Source of the DNA: Pisolithus tinctorius | Taxonomy: Eukaryota > Basidiomycota > Agaricomycetes > Boletales > Pisolithaceae | NCBI GenBank assembly: GCA_024663395.1 | Contig: JANFAH010000020.1 | Coordinates: 682,001-746,000, forward strand | DNA length: 64,000 nucleotides | Reading direction: 5' to 3' | Shown: positions 41,607-53,020 of the stretch, piece after piece | Layout: each line of letters starts with the position of its first letter | How positions within the stretch are numbered: the stretch's first letter is position 1 | Program-made: the position numbers and the translations under genes | The notes under the pieces: model-generated | What the model saw: the letters and a program-made list of their open reading frames with translations, nothing else | Told to the model about the DNA's origin: nothing | Databases searched by the model: none

Positions 41607-42503
41607 AGGCTGGATGGGTGTGCCATCAATGTCAAATGCTGGGAGGGGTGAAATGTTGTGAGTGCAAGCAGCACAATGGAGCATGTCCTTGATGTTGTCT
41701 GGCACAGGCCATGCTGTGGTAGCCTCCTCTGACACATGCACATGAGATCTGAAACATTGAAAGAAAGGGACATGCTCATCATTGTGGGCAATGCTGCCAG
41801 GGTCATCATCATTGTCCTTTTTCTATGATTGAGATGGTGTCATGAATACATCCAAGCGATGGCTGTAGTTTGCAAGTAGATGTACAGTGAACAATGCATG
41901 GCTGAGGTGAATGCACAGCATCCCATGGCTCTCACACATGCACAAGAGCAAGGTCTCTCCCTTTTTCAAGGGCATGAGCTTCTCCAATGCCCTGATATTT
42001 GAGATGATCAGGGGGAAATCCTGCTGCATGAAGCCATATACTGCATCACACTGCACAGCCAGAAGGTTACACATCAGCTTGGTCTCAGAAGATTCATGGC
42101 TGAATGCATTCTTTGGGTTGAAACCACCATTGGGAGCAATGAACAATCCTTGACAGTCGATTTCAAAGACCCCACTGAGTACCAACTCTGTCACATCCTC
42201 AGAGTCACCTTTCAGAATGGTGACATTGCTGGAGGTATCCCCAAAAAACAACTTGGCATGGCTGGCCAAATTCATTGTGGCAGCATAAATTGCCAATGTA
42301 CTCTCTTTCAGAGTGTCCACAACAGACACAGACAACAGAGGAGAGTTGCTGCTAGTGATCAATGCCAACACATCAGCAGGAGCTGTGGAGGATGCATTAA
42401 TGTCTTTGATCATGGAAGAGTGAGCAGGATTCGAAGCAGACATGAGTGCTGATGGAGGGTCAGTGCAATGAGGGGATACAAACCCCTTAAGAGCATGCAG
42501 CAC
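41607..42503 (-). pseudogene. 5' half of the unknown gene split by gypsy-2
   Basis: ATG at 42503 opens a 226-codon frame (MLHALKGFVSPHC) to 41823 with protein-like composition (KLFFGDTSSNVTILKGDSEDV, LVLSGVFEIDCQGLF, MCNLLAVQCDAVYGFMQQDFPL, KKGETLLLCMCESHG). A further piece, 41812-41607, reads HVSEEATTAWPVPDNIKDM and is carried over gypsy-2 into 35747. Introns or frame breaks lie near 41,820. I do not recognise it; the repeated acidic/hydrophobic pattern argues for a once-functional protein. Confidence 0.5.
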
Positions 42504-42505
42504 AT

Positions 42506-43637
42506 TTAAAGCTTTAACAATAGGGGTCCATGTGATGGAGGCAGCATAATCAGGAGAGCATCAAAGGACATTACCAACTGCAATACCTGTGAGTGAAGTT
42601 GCCAGGAACATGTCCAACATCTGGGGCCAGTTAACAGGACAGGAATCGTACAACTGCCTTCCTGCAGGCACACTGCCCAACTATTTGCAAACATGGGCAC
42701 AACTGCATCCCACCATTCATGAGTTGCCACCCAATGTGCATGACCTGATTCAAGTGACAGCTAGCACAAAAGAAGGAGCCACTGTTGAGCTCAAGCATAA
42801 AGCAAAAGAGATGTGACAGGAATGATGGTGTAGCAAACAGTGCCACAAAATGGAAGAGGACACAGACAGGGCAGTGAAGGCAAAGTGCTGGAGTCAGTTC
42901 ATGATATGACCATGCAATATATACAGTTGCCTACAGCCAAACAACACCAACATTGCATAGCAGCATTCATCAATACCACTGATAATGACATGCTTGCTTC
43001 CAGCATGGGTGTGATCTGCATGCAGGAGCTACCATGTCAAGCAGGTAAGCCAGGGGATGTGATGAAAAAAACTCACAACTGATGGCATCAGCAGCCGACT
43101 TGGTGGTTATCAATGACATCCCCAACCTTTGATGTCACCTGATCCCAGTGGATGCACATCTGGCATGCAAGCTGTGGGATGGACTTCTCATTGACAGCTC
43201 ATGTATAGTGGAAGATGGGAAAGGCTGGGTGTGTCATGAATGTCACAGAACTATGTGTGCAGATTGGATGCCCAAATACACACAGAACAACAACCTGTGG
43301 ATTGGCAAGGGACCATTGGCACTGCATAAGTTGAACTTTGTGGAGACCTTATTAGTCACACATCATGATCCACAGTGCTATGTATTCAATTTATATCCAA
43401 GAGAGGCCCATCACTCACAAAACCCACACCATCTCCAATGTGCCATGGCAGGGAACATGACATTGAATGAGATTAACATTAACACAGTTGTGGATATGCT
43501 TGAAGGGAGAGTGATGCCACAGACCATTGAGACATTGAGTAGTATCTTGGAAATTACTTTGGTGAGAATGAAGCAACTGCCTACAGACTGGCTCTCTCAC
43601 ACATTCTGGGTTCAACGGGATAAAGTATTTGAAGTGC
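42506..43637 (+). pseudogene. Helitron helicase N-terminal remnant
   Basis: The frame 43148-43637 contains HLACKLWDGLLID, GWVCHECHRTM, NNLWIGKGPLAL, LLVTHHDPQCYVFNLYP, MAGNMTLNEININTVVDML, MPQTIETLSSILEITLVRMKQLPTDWL and VQRDKVFEVL. By recall this matches, in order, the N-terminal region of fungal Helitron proteins (CxxC..L, LANNLWIG, G-N-V-T-x-x-x-x-N, LP..WL...F.VRR.KV.EAL.WLK). It stops where WLK is expected; there element X begins. Upstream plus-strand pieces (42589-43082) are weaker and broken. The Rep and helicase motifs are absent. Confidence 0.55.
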
Positions 43638-43822
43638 TGTCACACACCAAAGGTGTTTGGTGAGGTGGACATGGATACAGCTGATGAATGGAGATGAAGA
43701 CCATAGCCCTCATGTGAAGAAGGACATCCAGAAATGTTGGCAGTCATCCCTTGCACAAGAACAAGTTGTCAATGCCAAAGAAAAAGAAAGGAAGCAAGTT
43801 AGGCTCCAGTTAAAATTCTTAA

Positions 43823-44510
43823 GTGCCTGTGTATGGCATTCCAGTATTTGACATATCTCCACCAATTCTGCAGATACTGACACCATTCCCACACTCACTT
43901 ATAGTGCTCAGCCATGCAATCCTACCTTCCAAAATTGGAAAGGATTTGCACACTCCACATGTGTCTACAGCACTCCCTCCAAAAGATGCTCATTTTGCTA
44001 ATTCTTCTGATATGGCCACCTCCACATCAATCATTTCGCTTGTCCCCTTTGCTAGGGACCATGGCTATGTATATCTACCAGGAGTTCCTACCAGCTTCTG
44101 CCCTGAAGCATCCTGGTACATCCCATCCTCATCTTCCCCCTCTCAGCCCATCCAGCTTGGACAGCACATTCTTTTCATCAGTATGACCTCTAGGAGGATG
44201 TTCTTTGGTTGCCCCAGGTCTGTCATTCACTTGAAAAGGTCTTATGTGGTTGTTTTAGTCTCTCCAGTCCAAGAAGCATATGGATCCTTCCTCCCTGCTC
44301 CCTGCAACGTCTTCATACCAGTCTCATCCATCATTCTTCCAAAATTGTGACAGCTACAGTATAATCTACTGTTCTCCACTCTCCCTGATCACACCCATGA
44401 TGCATATGTTGCACATCTTGCCTCCTTATTGCAAGATACAGCAGAAGATGCTCCCCCTTTGTCCTCTCTTCCAACAGAGCCTCATTCATGAAGTTTTTAT
44501 TTGCTTCACT
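43823..44510 (+). pseudogene. Element X protein, copy A, one TGA
   Basis: The frame (MPVYGIPVFDISPP) carries DHGYVYLPGVPTSF, LGQHILFISMTSRRMFFG, SYVVVLVSPVQEAYGSFLPA and VFIPVSSIIL. It hits TGA at 44348-44350 and continues QLQYNLLFSTLPDHTHDAYV to a final stop near 44,490. In copy B the same codon is CGA (63005-63007). The protein family is not recognised. Confidence 0.6.
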
Positions 44511-44628
44511 GAGAGGACAGTTAGGGGGGGAAAGTTGCAATCCCCTATGCTCCTGTCACCCCACAGACCCCAAAGCTTGACCCCTGTTGACATCTGACTC
44601 ACCCTGTCCACTTTTGGATGTACTATAT

Positions 44629-45449
44629 TGGCATCAGATCAGCACTGCCTCTCTGTCATCCCACTTTGGCCCAGAAGTGATCTCTTCAAGATGTGACATG
44701 CACAGCCTCCCCCTAATGCAATTCCAGTGTGCTTTCCCAGTTCCTGACATTACTTGACTCATACTTTGACATTCTGACTGTCCTTGACTCACCTATTGCC
44801 AATACTTACCAATCTTTTGACTTTGCTTACTGATTCTTCCCCTTTTGGCTTACTGACCCTGACAAATACTTACCAATGCTTTCTAAGACAATTACCCATC
44901 ACTTACATTCCTTACTTATTACTTACCAATCACTTACCAAGCATTTGTACCTTGTTTTCCATAGGCAATGCCCCTGTACTGTATATAAATCACTGTACTT
45001 AGATAGCTAAAAAAAAAAGATGATGTCAGAGAGCCCCTCTTGCTTGCAATTCATCATCTCTCAGTAATTCATTCATCAGCTTCAATAGTTGAGACTTTAT
45101 TAAGGGTCTAACTATTGTCTACTTCACTTATCATCATCTATCATCAATATACTTTGCTCCAAGTCTTTCCTGAGCTCAGTGCAGCTTAGGACATTGATTT
45201 AAGTCATCATCCATCCTTCTGTAGGCTGATAGCAGTCTACCCTATCGCTTCCTCTTGCATTCCCACTCCTTCTTCATCAGAAGCACCCCCAACCATCAGC
45301 ACTTGTCTTTCAGTGTTGTAGCTCACAGAAACCACCCAAACAAAAGGTTCCACCATCTAGGTACCACATAGACACACCACCACTCACTCTTATTGTCTTT
45401 TGTGTTGGTTTTGGTTGGTTTTCACCACTGAACCACACTTTGACTCACA
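44629..45449 (+). repeat. R1 repeat, copy A (821 bp)
   Basis: TGGCATCAGATCAG...TTTGACTCACA, colinear with copy C (32763-33582). It holds many ACTTACC words, TATATAAATCACTG near 44,980, and an A9 run at about 45,010. A plus-strand gene starts 15 bp downstream at 45464. Confidence 0.7.
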
Positions 45450-45463
45450 CTGGGACATTGGCT

Positions 45464-47570
45464 ATGATCAAACACTATCAGCTGGCCATTCAGAAGGTAG
45501 TCCAGTCATTGACCAAAGCTGAATTGGACTGGGCAGCCTGTTTGGTGAAAGAGTGGAATGAGAGAAAGCTGCCACCCAAAGCCCAGGCAGAGTAAGCATC
45601 CAAGTTCTCACATGGGCAATACTAACTTGCATGCAGAGTGGCAACAAGTAAGGGCCAAAAGTATGCAAAACAGTTTGCATATGACATGTGAAAGCAGTGT
45701 GGGATGAGAGTGGTGATCATGTCAGCATGGAAGGATAAGGATGGTGAAGTGATGGTTGGAGTGTCAGTGCTTTCCTGACAGGCTTCACTGTATCTGACTG
45801 GTGTAGGAATGACTTCAATGATGAGCTGGGAGATGGAGAGCTCTATTCAGATTGGGAAGACCTTCATGGAAAGTGGTCAGCCTATGCAAAGAAGGCCTTT
45901 GGGGTCAATGGTATGGAGGATGGCAGTGGAGATGAGGCTGGTCACACCACAGTAAAAGCATGGAAAGGAAAGAAGCAGTCTCAATTCTCCCTGTCCACCA
46001 ATGATGATGGCATGACCATTCTTCCAAATCTCTTGGACTTACAGACACTGGAATGAAAGGACATCATGAGGGTGTTCATAACTGGCCATTATTGTATGTG
46101 CCAATTTCCATGGCCAATGAGTTACTAACATCTAAACACAGGCTTGGCTTGTGGGAAGATGAATGCCAGCATACCTTGGGCTGCAATAGCTGACAACCAG
46201 GCATCCTATGTGTCTTCTAAGTATCTTCCTCCCAATATCCTGTTCAAAGAGCCCACCAGGCTGACACATCATGAACTAATTGAAACCTTGGAGTTCTGGA
46301 AGGTGTCAAGTCTGGGCCTACTCCAACCAACTCTGACACTTGATAAGGTCTGGAGAGAGGTTCAGAAGCAAGTCTGACTCAAAGGGACAGAACTCTGACT
46401 GGCGGAGTGTTGGCAGGAATGAAGTCCACCAAGATGAAGGCAGAGCAGAGTGAGGGCATTGGGTTTAGCTTGTGCACTACCCCCTTGCATGATCTCAGCC
46501 CTCATATTTCAGAGGGAGAGCACAGATGGAAAGTTGGAGGTAACTCCAACAGGCAGAAGATGGAGACAGAAGGAATAGGAACTAAGTTGATATTCATACT
46601 GAAGAACAGCAGAGTACAATACATGCTTTTATACTACTACAGAGGTACAGTAACTGGAATCGGAACTGACAAACAGAGACTCATAAATTTTCAAGTAAAA
46701 CTTCCTAGATGATGAATGAAGGGTAGACAGAGGACATATGAATGGGTAACATAGTACATCCAAAAAAGGGAACAGTCCAGGTGCTGGACCATGCAGTGCG
46801 TGTGCTGCAGAGTACCTGACTGTGCGCTGTCAGGGAGAAGTCCGAAGGGTGGTCACATGACTCCTCAGAGAATGGTCTGCATGGCCCAGTAGGAGAGCAG
46901 GACAAGTCTGACAGCAGTCAGAGTGGAGATGACTCATAAATGTCAGGGGGCAGGTGGAGTTGGTGCAGAGTGAGTGAATGGTTGGCAGAAAGGGGTGCAG
47001 AGTGAGTGAGGACCTTGGATGAATGCATGATCATGACAGAAGGAGCAACAGCAGGGGCACCCAGACAATGTCTTCCAGTTCCAAAGGTGGAGATCTCAGG
47101 ACAGTTCCCTGGAGGAGCCAGTCACCAAACACCAACACCAGTCAGAAAAAGCCAAAGGGAAGAGACCCAGGACTGGCAATTCAACTGCAAGGCTGCCCAA
47201 GCCCAAGCCAAGAATCAGATCCAATGGTCAGTTTCCATGCACACTTGGTTAATCCTCTCAATACAGCATTCTACAGCAGCCCAGAATGATAAGATGGCCA
47301 TATCCAAGTCCCACCATGGAAATGGTGGCAGTGGGGAAGGGCCAACACCTAATGATCATAGGTATACATCCATCACACAATTACACACACTTATCTATGT
47401 CAGGAGTTGATCCAGTGGGTAGGAATTTGAATGCCAGGCCTAGAGGCCATGCCATGGACAGGGAAGATAGCCTGTCAGATCAAGCAGAAGAGGATGGTGT
47501 GGCTTATTTCCCAGAGCAGAATTGTAAGCCCCCACATGGCCAGATGATAATTATCCTACCCAAACCATGA
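45464..47570 (+). pseudogene. Mushroom-type hypothetical protein (AWKD family), split by a solo LTR
   Basis: ATG at 45464 (MIKHYQLAIQKVV) with LVKEWNERKLPPKAQ, then, after stops, KYAKQFAYDM, CGMRVVIMSAWKDKDGEVMVGV, WEDLHGKWSAYAKKAFG and LLDLQTLE. A 48-bp intron (46094-46141, GTATGT...ACAG) joins ITGHY to CLACGKMNASIPWAAIADNQ. LETLEFWK at 46,290 then continues in frame as EQQQGHPDNVF at 47044 once the LTR and one GAAGG are removed, through KRPRTGN and PKPKPRI. I recall a large basidiomycete family with the order EWN, Y...FA..MW..CG.RV...AWKD..G, PW..IA; its function is unknown. This copy has several TGA stops. Confidence 0.55.
46304..47038 (+). repeat. Solo LTR of the TGTCAAGTC family, TSD GAAGG
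   Basis: TGTCAAGTCTGGG...ATCATGACA, 735 bp, flanked by GAAGG at 46299-46303 and 47039-47043. It is homologous along its whole length to the solo LTR at 61781-62493. No internal region is present. Confidence 0.92.
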
Positions 47571-47844
47571 GGAGGCGAAGGTAGAATTGAGGCTGGTACC
47601 TAATGTTGTCACATAGACTTGCAACAAACATATATAATGGTATGGTACACAGTGCAAGAATTGCTGGTGAATTACCAGCCCCATAGCTACCATGTACAAT
47701 AACCCACTGTTGCAATCCAATCCTGGCCAATTTGTGATGATGGTGATGATATTGTATTGCCACAACTATTGGACTCCCCAGAACATCACCACTTCTCCAA
47801 TTCCATTCAACATAATGTTCATTGAAATGAGTTAAATATACAAA

Positions 47845-48920
47845 TTATAGCTGGTCTGGTTTAAGACAGTAGCCTCCACCTGCTGGCTCTTCCTCCTGAA
47901 GATCTGCTAACTGTTGCTGGAATCTGGTGAGCATGGCATGCTGCTCAACATGTGATTGCCACTCCCTGGTTGCATCCACCAGGGTATTGGCATAATACCT
48001 ATATGTGGTGATCAGATTGGCATCATGTGTGGCATTGATGTCTGGCTGACACACCCCACTCCTAGCCATGATACTGGAGATCCACCTTGACATATGAACT
48101 GGTAGACATGTTTAGCTATGGTTGTGTAGGAATTTCTGGACTTACACTTGGTTTGTGGAGTATCAACTCCCGGCTGTATGGTGAACTCCTGGGAGACTGC
48201 AAAAAGTTCCAAATGTGACAACAGGATTGGCACTTGTGATGGGGATCTAGCCAGTGGTATTGACATGGAGCTGAATGATGCAGAAGTGTCTGAACAGTCC
48301 ATAGGTTGATGAGGACCAGGGAAATCACTGCCAGGTGATGCAAATGTTGTTGGGCTGGGAACCAGGATAGGATTGCAATGGGCTGGTGACACAGAGGGAG
48401 TTAAGGACTGAAATTGGGGCTCATGCAATAGGATGAACAGTCATGATGATTAGCCAGCTGCCTGAGTTGGGTAGATGTAAGCTGATGATCTTGTGGCAGC
48501 AGGCAACTGAAATGCCAGTTCTTGTAAAGGACTGACTGGTGGGGACTGACATGGTGGGGGGGACCCCCAAGCTGGCTTGTGCAATGGAGTAGCTGGGGCA
48601 ACAGGTGGTGGTGATTTGTCCCATGCCAGCTCAAGTAATGGAGTGCTGTCAAAGAGGCATGTTGATATGGAGTCCCAAGGAAGCTCAACCAATGGGCTGC
48701 TAGAGGAGGGAGACAGTGCTGATGACTCCCATGCTGGCTCTATCAAAGGTGATCTGGGCAAACCAGGGGACTGGAAGGATGGTTCTGGTTCAGTTGTGCA
48801 TGTTGTTTGAGGGAGGGACAGCTCGAAAGGTGGCTCATGTAATGGGGATGATGGTGTGTCCAGCAGGCCATCTTCAGTAAACATTTCCTCATCCTCATCA
48901 AGAGATGTGAGCTGCTGCAT
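47845..48920 (-). CDS. Proline-rich repeat protein with C-terminal helix
   Basis: ATG at 48920 (MQQLTSLDEDEEMF). The frame to 48450 holds at least six imperfect repeats of about 20 residues built on SPL-x-E-P-x-W-E-S-S-P-P (SPLHEPPFEL, SPLIEPAWES, SPLVELPWDS, TPLLELAWDK, TPLHKPAWGS, SPLQELAFQL). Later minus-strand pieces (48428-48012, 48093-47845) continue the Ser/Pro style (LLHEPQFQSL) and end with a helical domain (DATREWQSHVEQHAMLTRFQQQLADLQEEE). The pieces are in different frames, so either short introns or frameshifts intervene. No family is assigned. Confidence 0.4.
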
Positions 48921-49397
48921 ATCATGGCATGACAGAATTACTGCACACAGTCATTAGAAGTAATGGTCCTTGGACTGGTCAACTTAAGGAATTTATCTGG
49001 ACTGCCACAACTGAATCTAACATTTCTGGGAGCCATATGAAAGTTCAAAACATTGTAGGCACAATGGGGATTACACTGATGTTTGAGAATGATTTCAGTA
49101 CCAGTGATAAGATTGTATTACATAATATTTTTTTCACCAGTCATCATGCAAGATGTGCAAGTGCATACATAATGTAAATGGGCACTTAGTGGAATGACTG
49201 TCAACTGCCATACATTACTCCCACCAAAATATGTTCAATGGTTAAACCAGTACATTGAATATTGTAAATCATAGCATCACCAGAGTGAGCATTTGTATTG
49301 TGCTTATGTAAGCCTGTTGAATGGTGTATTGCTAGCTGGAAAATTCACCACTCCACTCAAGCACTCACCACCTGCACACCTAAGCTTTAACAGCACT
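48921..49397. other. CpG-poor spacer
   Basis: No gene recognised. It would contain the divergent upstream regions of the minus-strand gene at 48920 and the plus-strand gene at 49398. Confidence 0.35.
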
Positions 49398-50436
49398 ATG
49401 TCTACCACCAACACCAGCACCTTCATCCCAGCACAATCAACTGACAACATCTGGCCAGTCATCACCACTGAAAATGCCAAGCAGATGGTCAAGGAAGCTG
49501 CCACAGTTACCATGCAGGCACTGAAAGGGCTTTGGGGCCAGGATGCTAGGCACTGTAGGAAAGTGGCTGAGCTTGTGTGGGCCCAGCTGGTAAATGAAAT
49601 CACAGCCATGATATCTGTTCCTGACATCTATGTATGTAGGGCATGGTCTGCATGGTTGTTGATCATCTACCCCTGGCATTTGAGGTGCCTTGGCATCTTA
49701 ATGCCATCGATATGCTCATGATTGACCTGGTAATGATCTTTTCCATGCAGAAGTGGCTGCCTTTCAACCAGATGATGATGGCATGGGGGGCTGATGTGAA
49801 GGATCATGCATGGTATCACCTTCACCACCAGCCCAAGTCTCACCCAAATTACAAGGTCATGGAGGAGCTTACCTGGCCTTCATTGAGGGCCAAGCACCAG
49901 GCACAGCCCATGGATAAGGGGAAGGGGAAAGAATTGGGTAGGGATGAGGCTCAAGGGATTCAGCTTCCAGGTGAGCACTAATTCTGAGGATGGCACTTGG
50001 GTGGACCACTGATATGGGATCTGAAGATGCACCCACAGACACTACAGCTAGGACCAGTGGAGTTGCAATGCAGAAGCTGGGAAATGAGGAGGATCAGAGC
50101 AGGGAGAAGGCACAGGGCCATAGCCAGTCAAGACATGGCTGGCCAGTGGCCAAGCCTGTCAATACTGGTGATCAGACCAGTAGAGGCCAGAGCCAGTCAA
50201 GGAGACCAACAAGGAAGGTGAAATCAGCAGTTGATGAGGATGTGCAGGACTGGCAAGACATCAACAACCCTCCTGAGTTCTGGGAGGTAGTGCTGGAAGC
50301 TGAGTGGTGTGTGAGATGCCAGGAAAGGAGTTGGCCCTGTAAAGTTCTAGCTGGCAGGGCATGCTGGCAATGCCACTGTACCAAATACTCATGCAGCTTG
50401 TTCAAGGGGAGGGGAGACAAGTCCAAGATGCAATGA
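49398..50436 (+). pseudogene. Third Zn2Cys6-type gene, decayed
   Basis: ATG at 49398 (MSTTNTSTF). Pieces 49398-49721, 49643-49981 and 49990-50436 lie in different frames with possible introns between them. The last has a basic Ser/Gln/Arg-rich region, EDVQDWQDINNPPEFWE, then CVRCQERSWPC...CWQCHCTKYSC, with the spacing CX2CX6CX7CX2CX6C (50310-50397). This is the same Cys pattern as at 17758-17850 and in the gypsy-1 antisense gene. It is CpG-poor. No LTR element can be tied to it with confidence. Confidence 0.5.
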
Positions 50437-50502
50437 AAAGCCTGCCATTCAAGGCCTCACCAGCAACAATCCTCAGAAGACATCGCTGGCCATCCCACCA
50501 CT

Positions 50503-51058
50503 TCAATGCTTTAGGATGTCCAAGCCTGTGTGCATGAAGAAAACACCCCAGTCAGCTTCAGCATGACACATACTGAGTGTAGTGAGTGCAGTGCACAGCT
50601 GCTTGTACCACTTCAATGCTCCTTGCTTTGATCCATAAAGCACTACATGCAGTTGGGCAACAGGATTTTTATATTTGCTGTTAACTGAGAGTCCAGGTGG
50701 CAGTTGCATGTAGATTACTTCATTGTCATCCAACTTCCATTTAGGAAAGTGCTCTGGAAGTTGAAAACATCAACATCCCAGTCATTCTGTGCTGCAACAG
50801 CAAGGATGGTGCAGATAGATGCCATGCATGCAATGGGTGCATAGTTATCATAGTAGTTGATGCCATGGACCTGCAAGTAGCCTTTTGCTACAAGTCACAC
50901 CTTGTACTTTTCAATTTCTCCCTCTGTGTTTCATTTGATATGAAATACCCATTTACAGCTGACCACATTGACTCCTTGTGGTCTATCAATGACACTCCAC
51001 AATTGTGCTTCATCCAATGAGGTAAGTTCTTATTATTTGCTTCCTCCCACTTTGACCA
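50503..51058 (-). pseudogene. Copia-B reverse transcriptase remnant, downstream of the gypsy-1 insertion
   Basis: Reading minus from 51058 with frame changes gives VVSCKWVFHIK, a TGA, NTEGEIEKYKV, a TGA (50897-50895), LVAKGYLQVHGINYYDNYAPIA, ILAVAAQNDWDV, FNFQSTFLNG, then 50733-50503 IYMQLPPGLS and LYGSKQGALKWYKQL. This is a Ty1/Copia RT (consensus KARLVAKGY, YAPV, FLNG, LYGLKQ). The YVDD part and RNase H are missing. It continues the element at 58628-61371. Confidence 0.8.
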
Positions 51059-51063
51059 ATCAG

Positions 51064-51590
51064 TGTCATAGTCATGCCTCGACTCTGGCCGGACTCAGCC
51101 TCGCACTCACTCAGTCCGGCCTCGGCCTCACTTGTCCCGTATCTCCAGTTGGTCTAGCACAGTAGACACTGCTTTGCAGTGTCTGTCATTTCGGTTAAGT
51201 CCTGTCCCCAGTCTTGTCCCCGGTCCACTCTGTCCCGGTCTCCATTACCTTAGTCATACGTTACTAATACCTGTCTTACCAATCCTCTTAGCAATCCTTG
51301 CGAGACCGGTATTACCGGTCTCCGTACTATAGTTACTTCTAGTATATAAACTCGTAGATACTCGGCCTGTAGACCCTAGTCTGAAATCAACTAAGTCACC
51401 TCTGATAACTCCGTCTCAGCCTCAGACTCGGACTGAGACCCATGCAAGGGAATAGCGCTGTACCCTCAGTCGCTAAGTCCAAACAGTCCACCCACCCATG
51501 CCTTCGTCTTTACCTCTGATCCCAACCCCTCGGCCTCACGCCCGCCTCGGTCTCCGGTCCGGTCTCAACCCGGACATCCCGTACTTGACA
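51064..51590 (+). repeat. gypsy-1 5' LTR
   Basis: TGTCATAGTC...GTACTTGACA. It carries a TATA box in CTAGTATATAAACTC at about 51,343 and CTTACCAATC-type words upstream. Seven of the nine differences from the 3' LTR are CG in the 3' copy and TG or CA here. Confidence 0.97.
51342..51350 (+). promoter_or_regulatory. TATA box of the gypsy-1 LTR promoter
   Basis: GTATATAAA lies about two thirds into the LTR, the normal place for the U3/R border. The 3' LTR has the same word near 58,375. Confidence 0.6.
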
Positions 51591-51628
51591 GTATTTCAGA
51601 CTCTCCACTTGTGTGGGTCTAATACATC

Positions 51629-53020
51629 ATGGCAACCAAGACTCGCTTCCAACCTCCCCGTGGCCGTTCTGCCACCAATCCCAACTCCGCTTCAGCCAGT
51701 GGGGCTCGCCGCGAAACAGCTCTAGCTGCGTTGGGCACCACTAGGCGCTCTCCAGATCCCGTTAGTCCCTTCAGGGGCTTCTCAGCCTGCACTTCTAATA
51801 CCCCCACCCCACGTCATCCCACTGCTCCCATCCCTGAGGGTGACCCTGGCGATGATGGGCCAGGCGATGATGATGATAATAACCCAGATAATGATGACCC
51901 CGGCAACGGTCCCGGCGATGATGGGCCCAGTGACGATAATCCGGATGAGGATGATCCAGAGGACGAACTGAACTTCCCAGACCCGGACACCGAACCCGTG
52001 GTCGTGGTCTTCGACAGCCTCGCGAAGGCCATCAAGCTGTTGGCTCGCAACGCCCGTACTAGTCCTGAGTCCTCAAGCAGGACCAAGCTACGCGAGCCCG
52101 ATACCTTTGATGGTACCGACCCCAAGAAGCTTCGCGCATTCTTCATCCAGTGCGAACTTAACTTCCAAGACCGACCCCGGGCTTTTAGGACCGACCGCGC
52201 CAAGGTCATCTTCGCCCAATCATACCTCAAGGGCATGGCTCTTGAGTGGTTCGAGCCGGACTTGCTCGGGCTCGACGACCCCAATGATCGGCCTCTCTGG
52301 ATGGACTCCTGGAGGGAGTTCGTCCTGGAGCTACAAACCACCTTCGGACCCCATGACCCGGTTGCTGATGCCGAAAGTCAACTCGACCACTTGCACATGA
52401 AAGATAGCCAGCGCATCAATAAATACATAGTCGACTTCAATCGGCTTGCCTCGCAAGTCCGAGGCTACGGCGATGGTGCGCTGCACCACCACTTCTACTC
52501 CAGACTCCCAGACCGGATTAAGGACGAAGTTTGTCGAGTTGGCAAACCCCGGACACTTCACGAGCTCCGCCACCTCACCCAGGAGATAGATGCGCGCTAT
52601 TGGGAGTGCAAGGAAGAAGTCCAGTGGGCGAATAAGCACCAGGGCTCGTCCAACTCTGGTAACAACAAGTCCGGTGGCTCCGGCAACAATAGTCAGCCCA
52701 AGACCGGCCAAGACAAATCCAAGGCCGGCAACAACAACAACTCCGGATCTTCTCCCAAGCTGGCTTCATCGAAGCTGGGCAATAATAATAACAGCAATTC
52801 GTCCAAGCCCGAGCCTAGCAAACTCGGCAAAGATGGAAAGCTTACCCCTGAGGAACACAAGCGTCGCATAGACGGAAACCTCTGCATGTTCTGCGGAGGG
52901 TCCGGTCACTTCGCTGACAAATGCCCCAAGAAGACTGGAAAGGCCAAAGCTCGCGCTGCGGCTACCACTGAGGCCGCACCGGCCTCGGGCTCGGGTACTA
53001 CCCCCAAGACAAAAAAATAG
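51629..53020 (+). CDS. gypsy-1 Gag (463 aa)
   Basis: ATG at 51629 is the first ATG of the frame, 38 bp after the LTR. A very acidic Asp-rich low-complexity stretch (residues about 70-120) is followed by the Ty3 gag core (FDGTDPKKLRAFFIQCELNF, YLKGMALEWFEPDLL, RINKYIVDFNRLASQV, LHELRHLTQEIDARYWE). Next comes a Ser/Asn/Gly-rich linker and a complete zinc knuckle CMFCGGSGHFADKC (CX2CX4HX4C). The end is Lys-rich; TAG at 53018-53020 follows a run of seven A that forms the frameshift site. The frame is intact. Confidence 0.95.
   Translation: MATKTRFQPPRGRSATNPNSASASGARRETALAALGTTRRSPDPVSPFRGFSACTSNTPTPRHPTAPIPEGDPGDDGPGDDDDNNPDNDDPGNGPGDDGPSDDNPDEDDPEDELNFPDPDTEPVVVVFDSLAKAIKLLARNARTSPESSSRTKLREPDTFDGTDPKKLRAFFIQCELNFQDRPRAFRTDRAKVIFAQSYLKGMALEWFEPDLLGLDDPNDRPLWMDSWREFVLELQTTFGPHDPVADAESQLDHLHMKDSQRINKYIVDFNRLASQVRGYGDGALHHHFYSRLPDRIKDEVCRVGKPRTLHELRHLTQEIDARYWECKEEVQWANKHQGSSNSGNNKSGGSGNNSQPKTGQDKSKAGNNNNSGSSPKLASSKLGNNNNSNSSKPEPSKLGKDGKLTPEEHKRRIDGNLCMFCGGSGHFADKCPKKTGKAKARAAATTEAAPASGSGTTPKTKK

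Larger units (their letters stand above)
43638..45449 (+). mobile_element. Element X, copy A
   Basis: From TGTCACACACCAAAGGTGT (43638) the sequence is homologous to 61548 onward (copy B), while the flanks differ, so this is a repeat unit. It contains a conserved ORF (43823-44510) and, from 44629, the R1 segment that also occurs alone at 32763-33582. The class is not established: no transposase, RT or clear terminal duplication was found. Confidence 0.55.

Noticed and set aside
44627..44640. TTGGCATCAGATC as an initiator-tRNA-Met primer binding site.
   Set aside because: It resembles TGGTATCAGAGC, but no LTR end precedes it and it lies at the start of the R1 repeat.
44629..45449. R1 as a proven solo LTR.
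   Set aside because: TG...CA ends fit, but neither copy has a flanking duplication and the left border differs by a few bases between comparisons.
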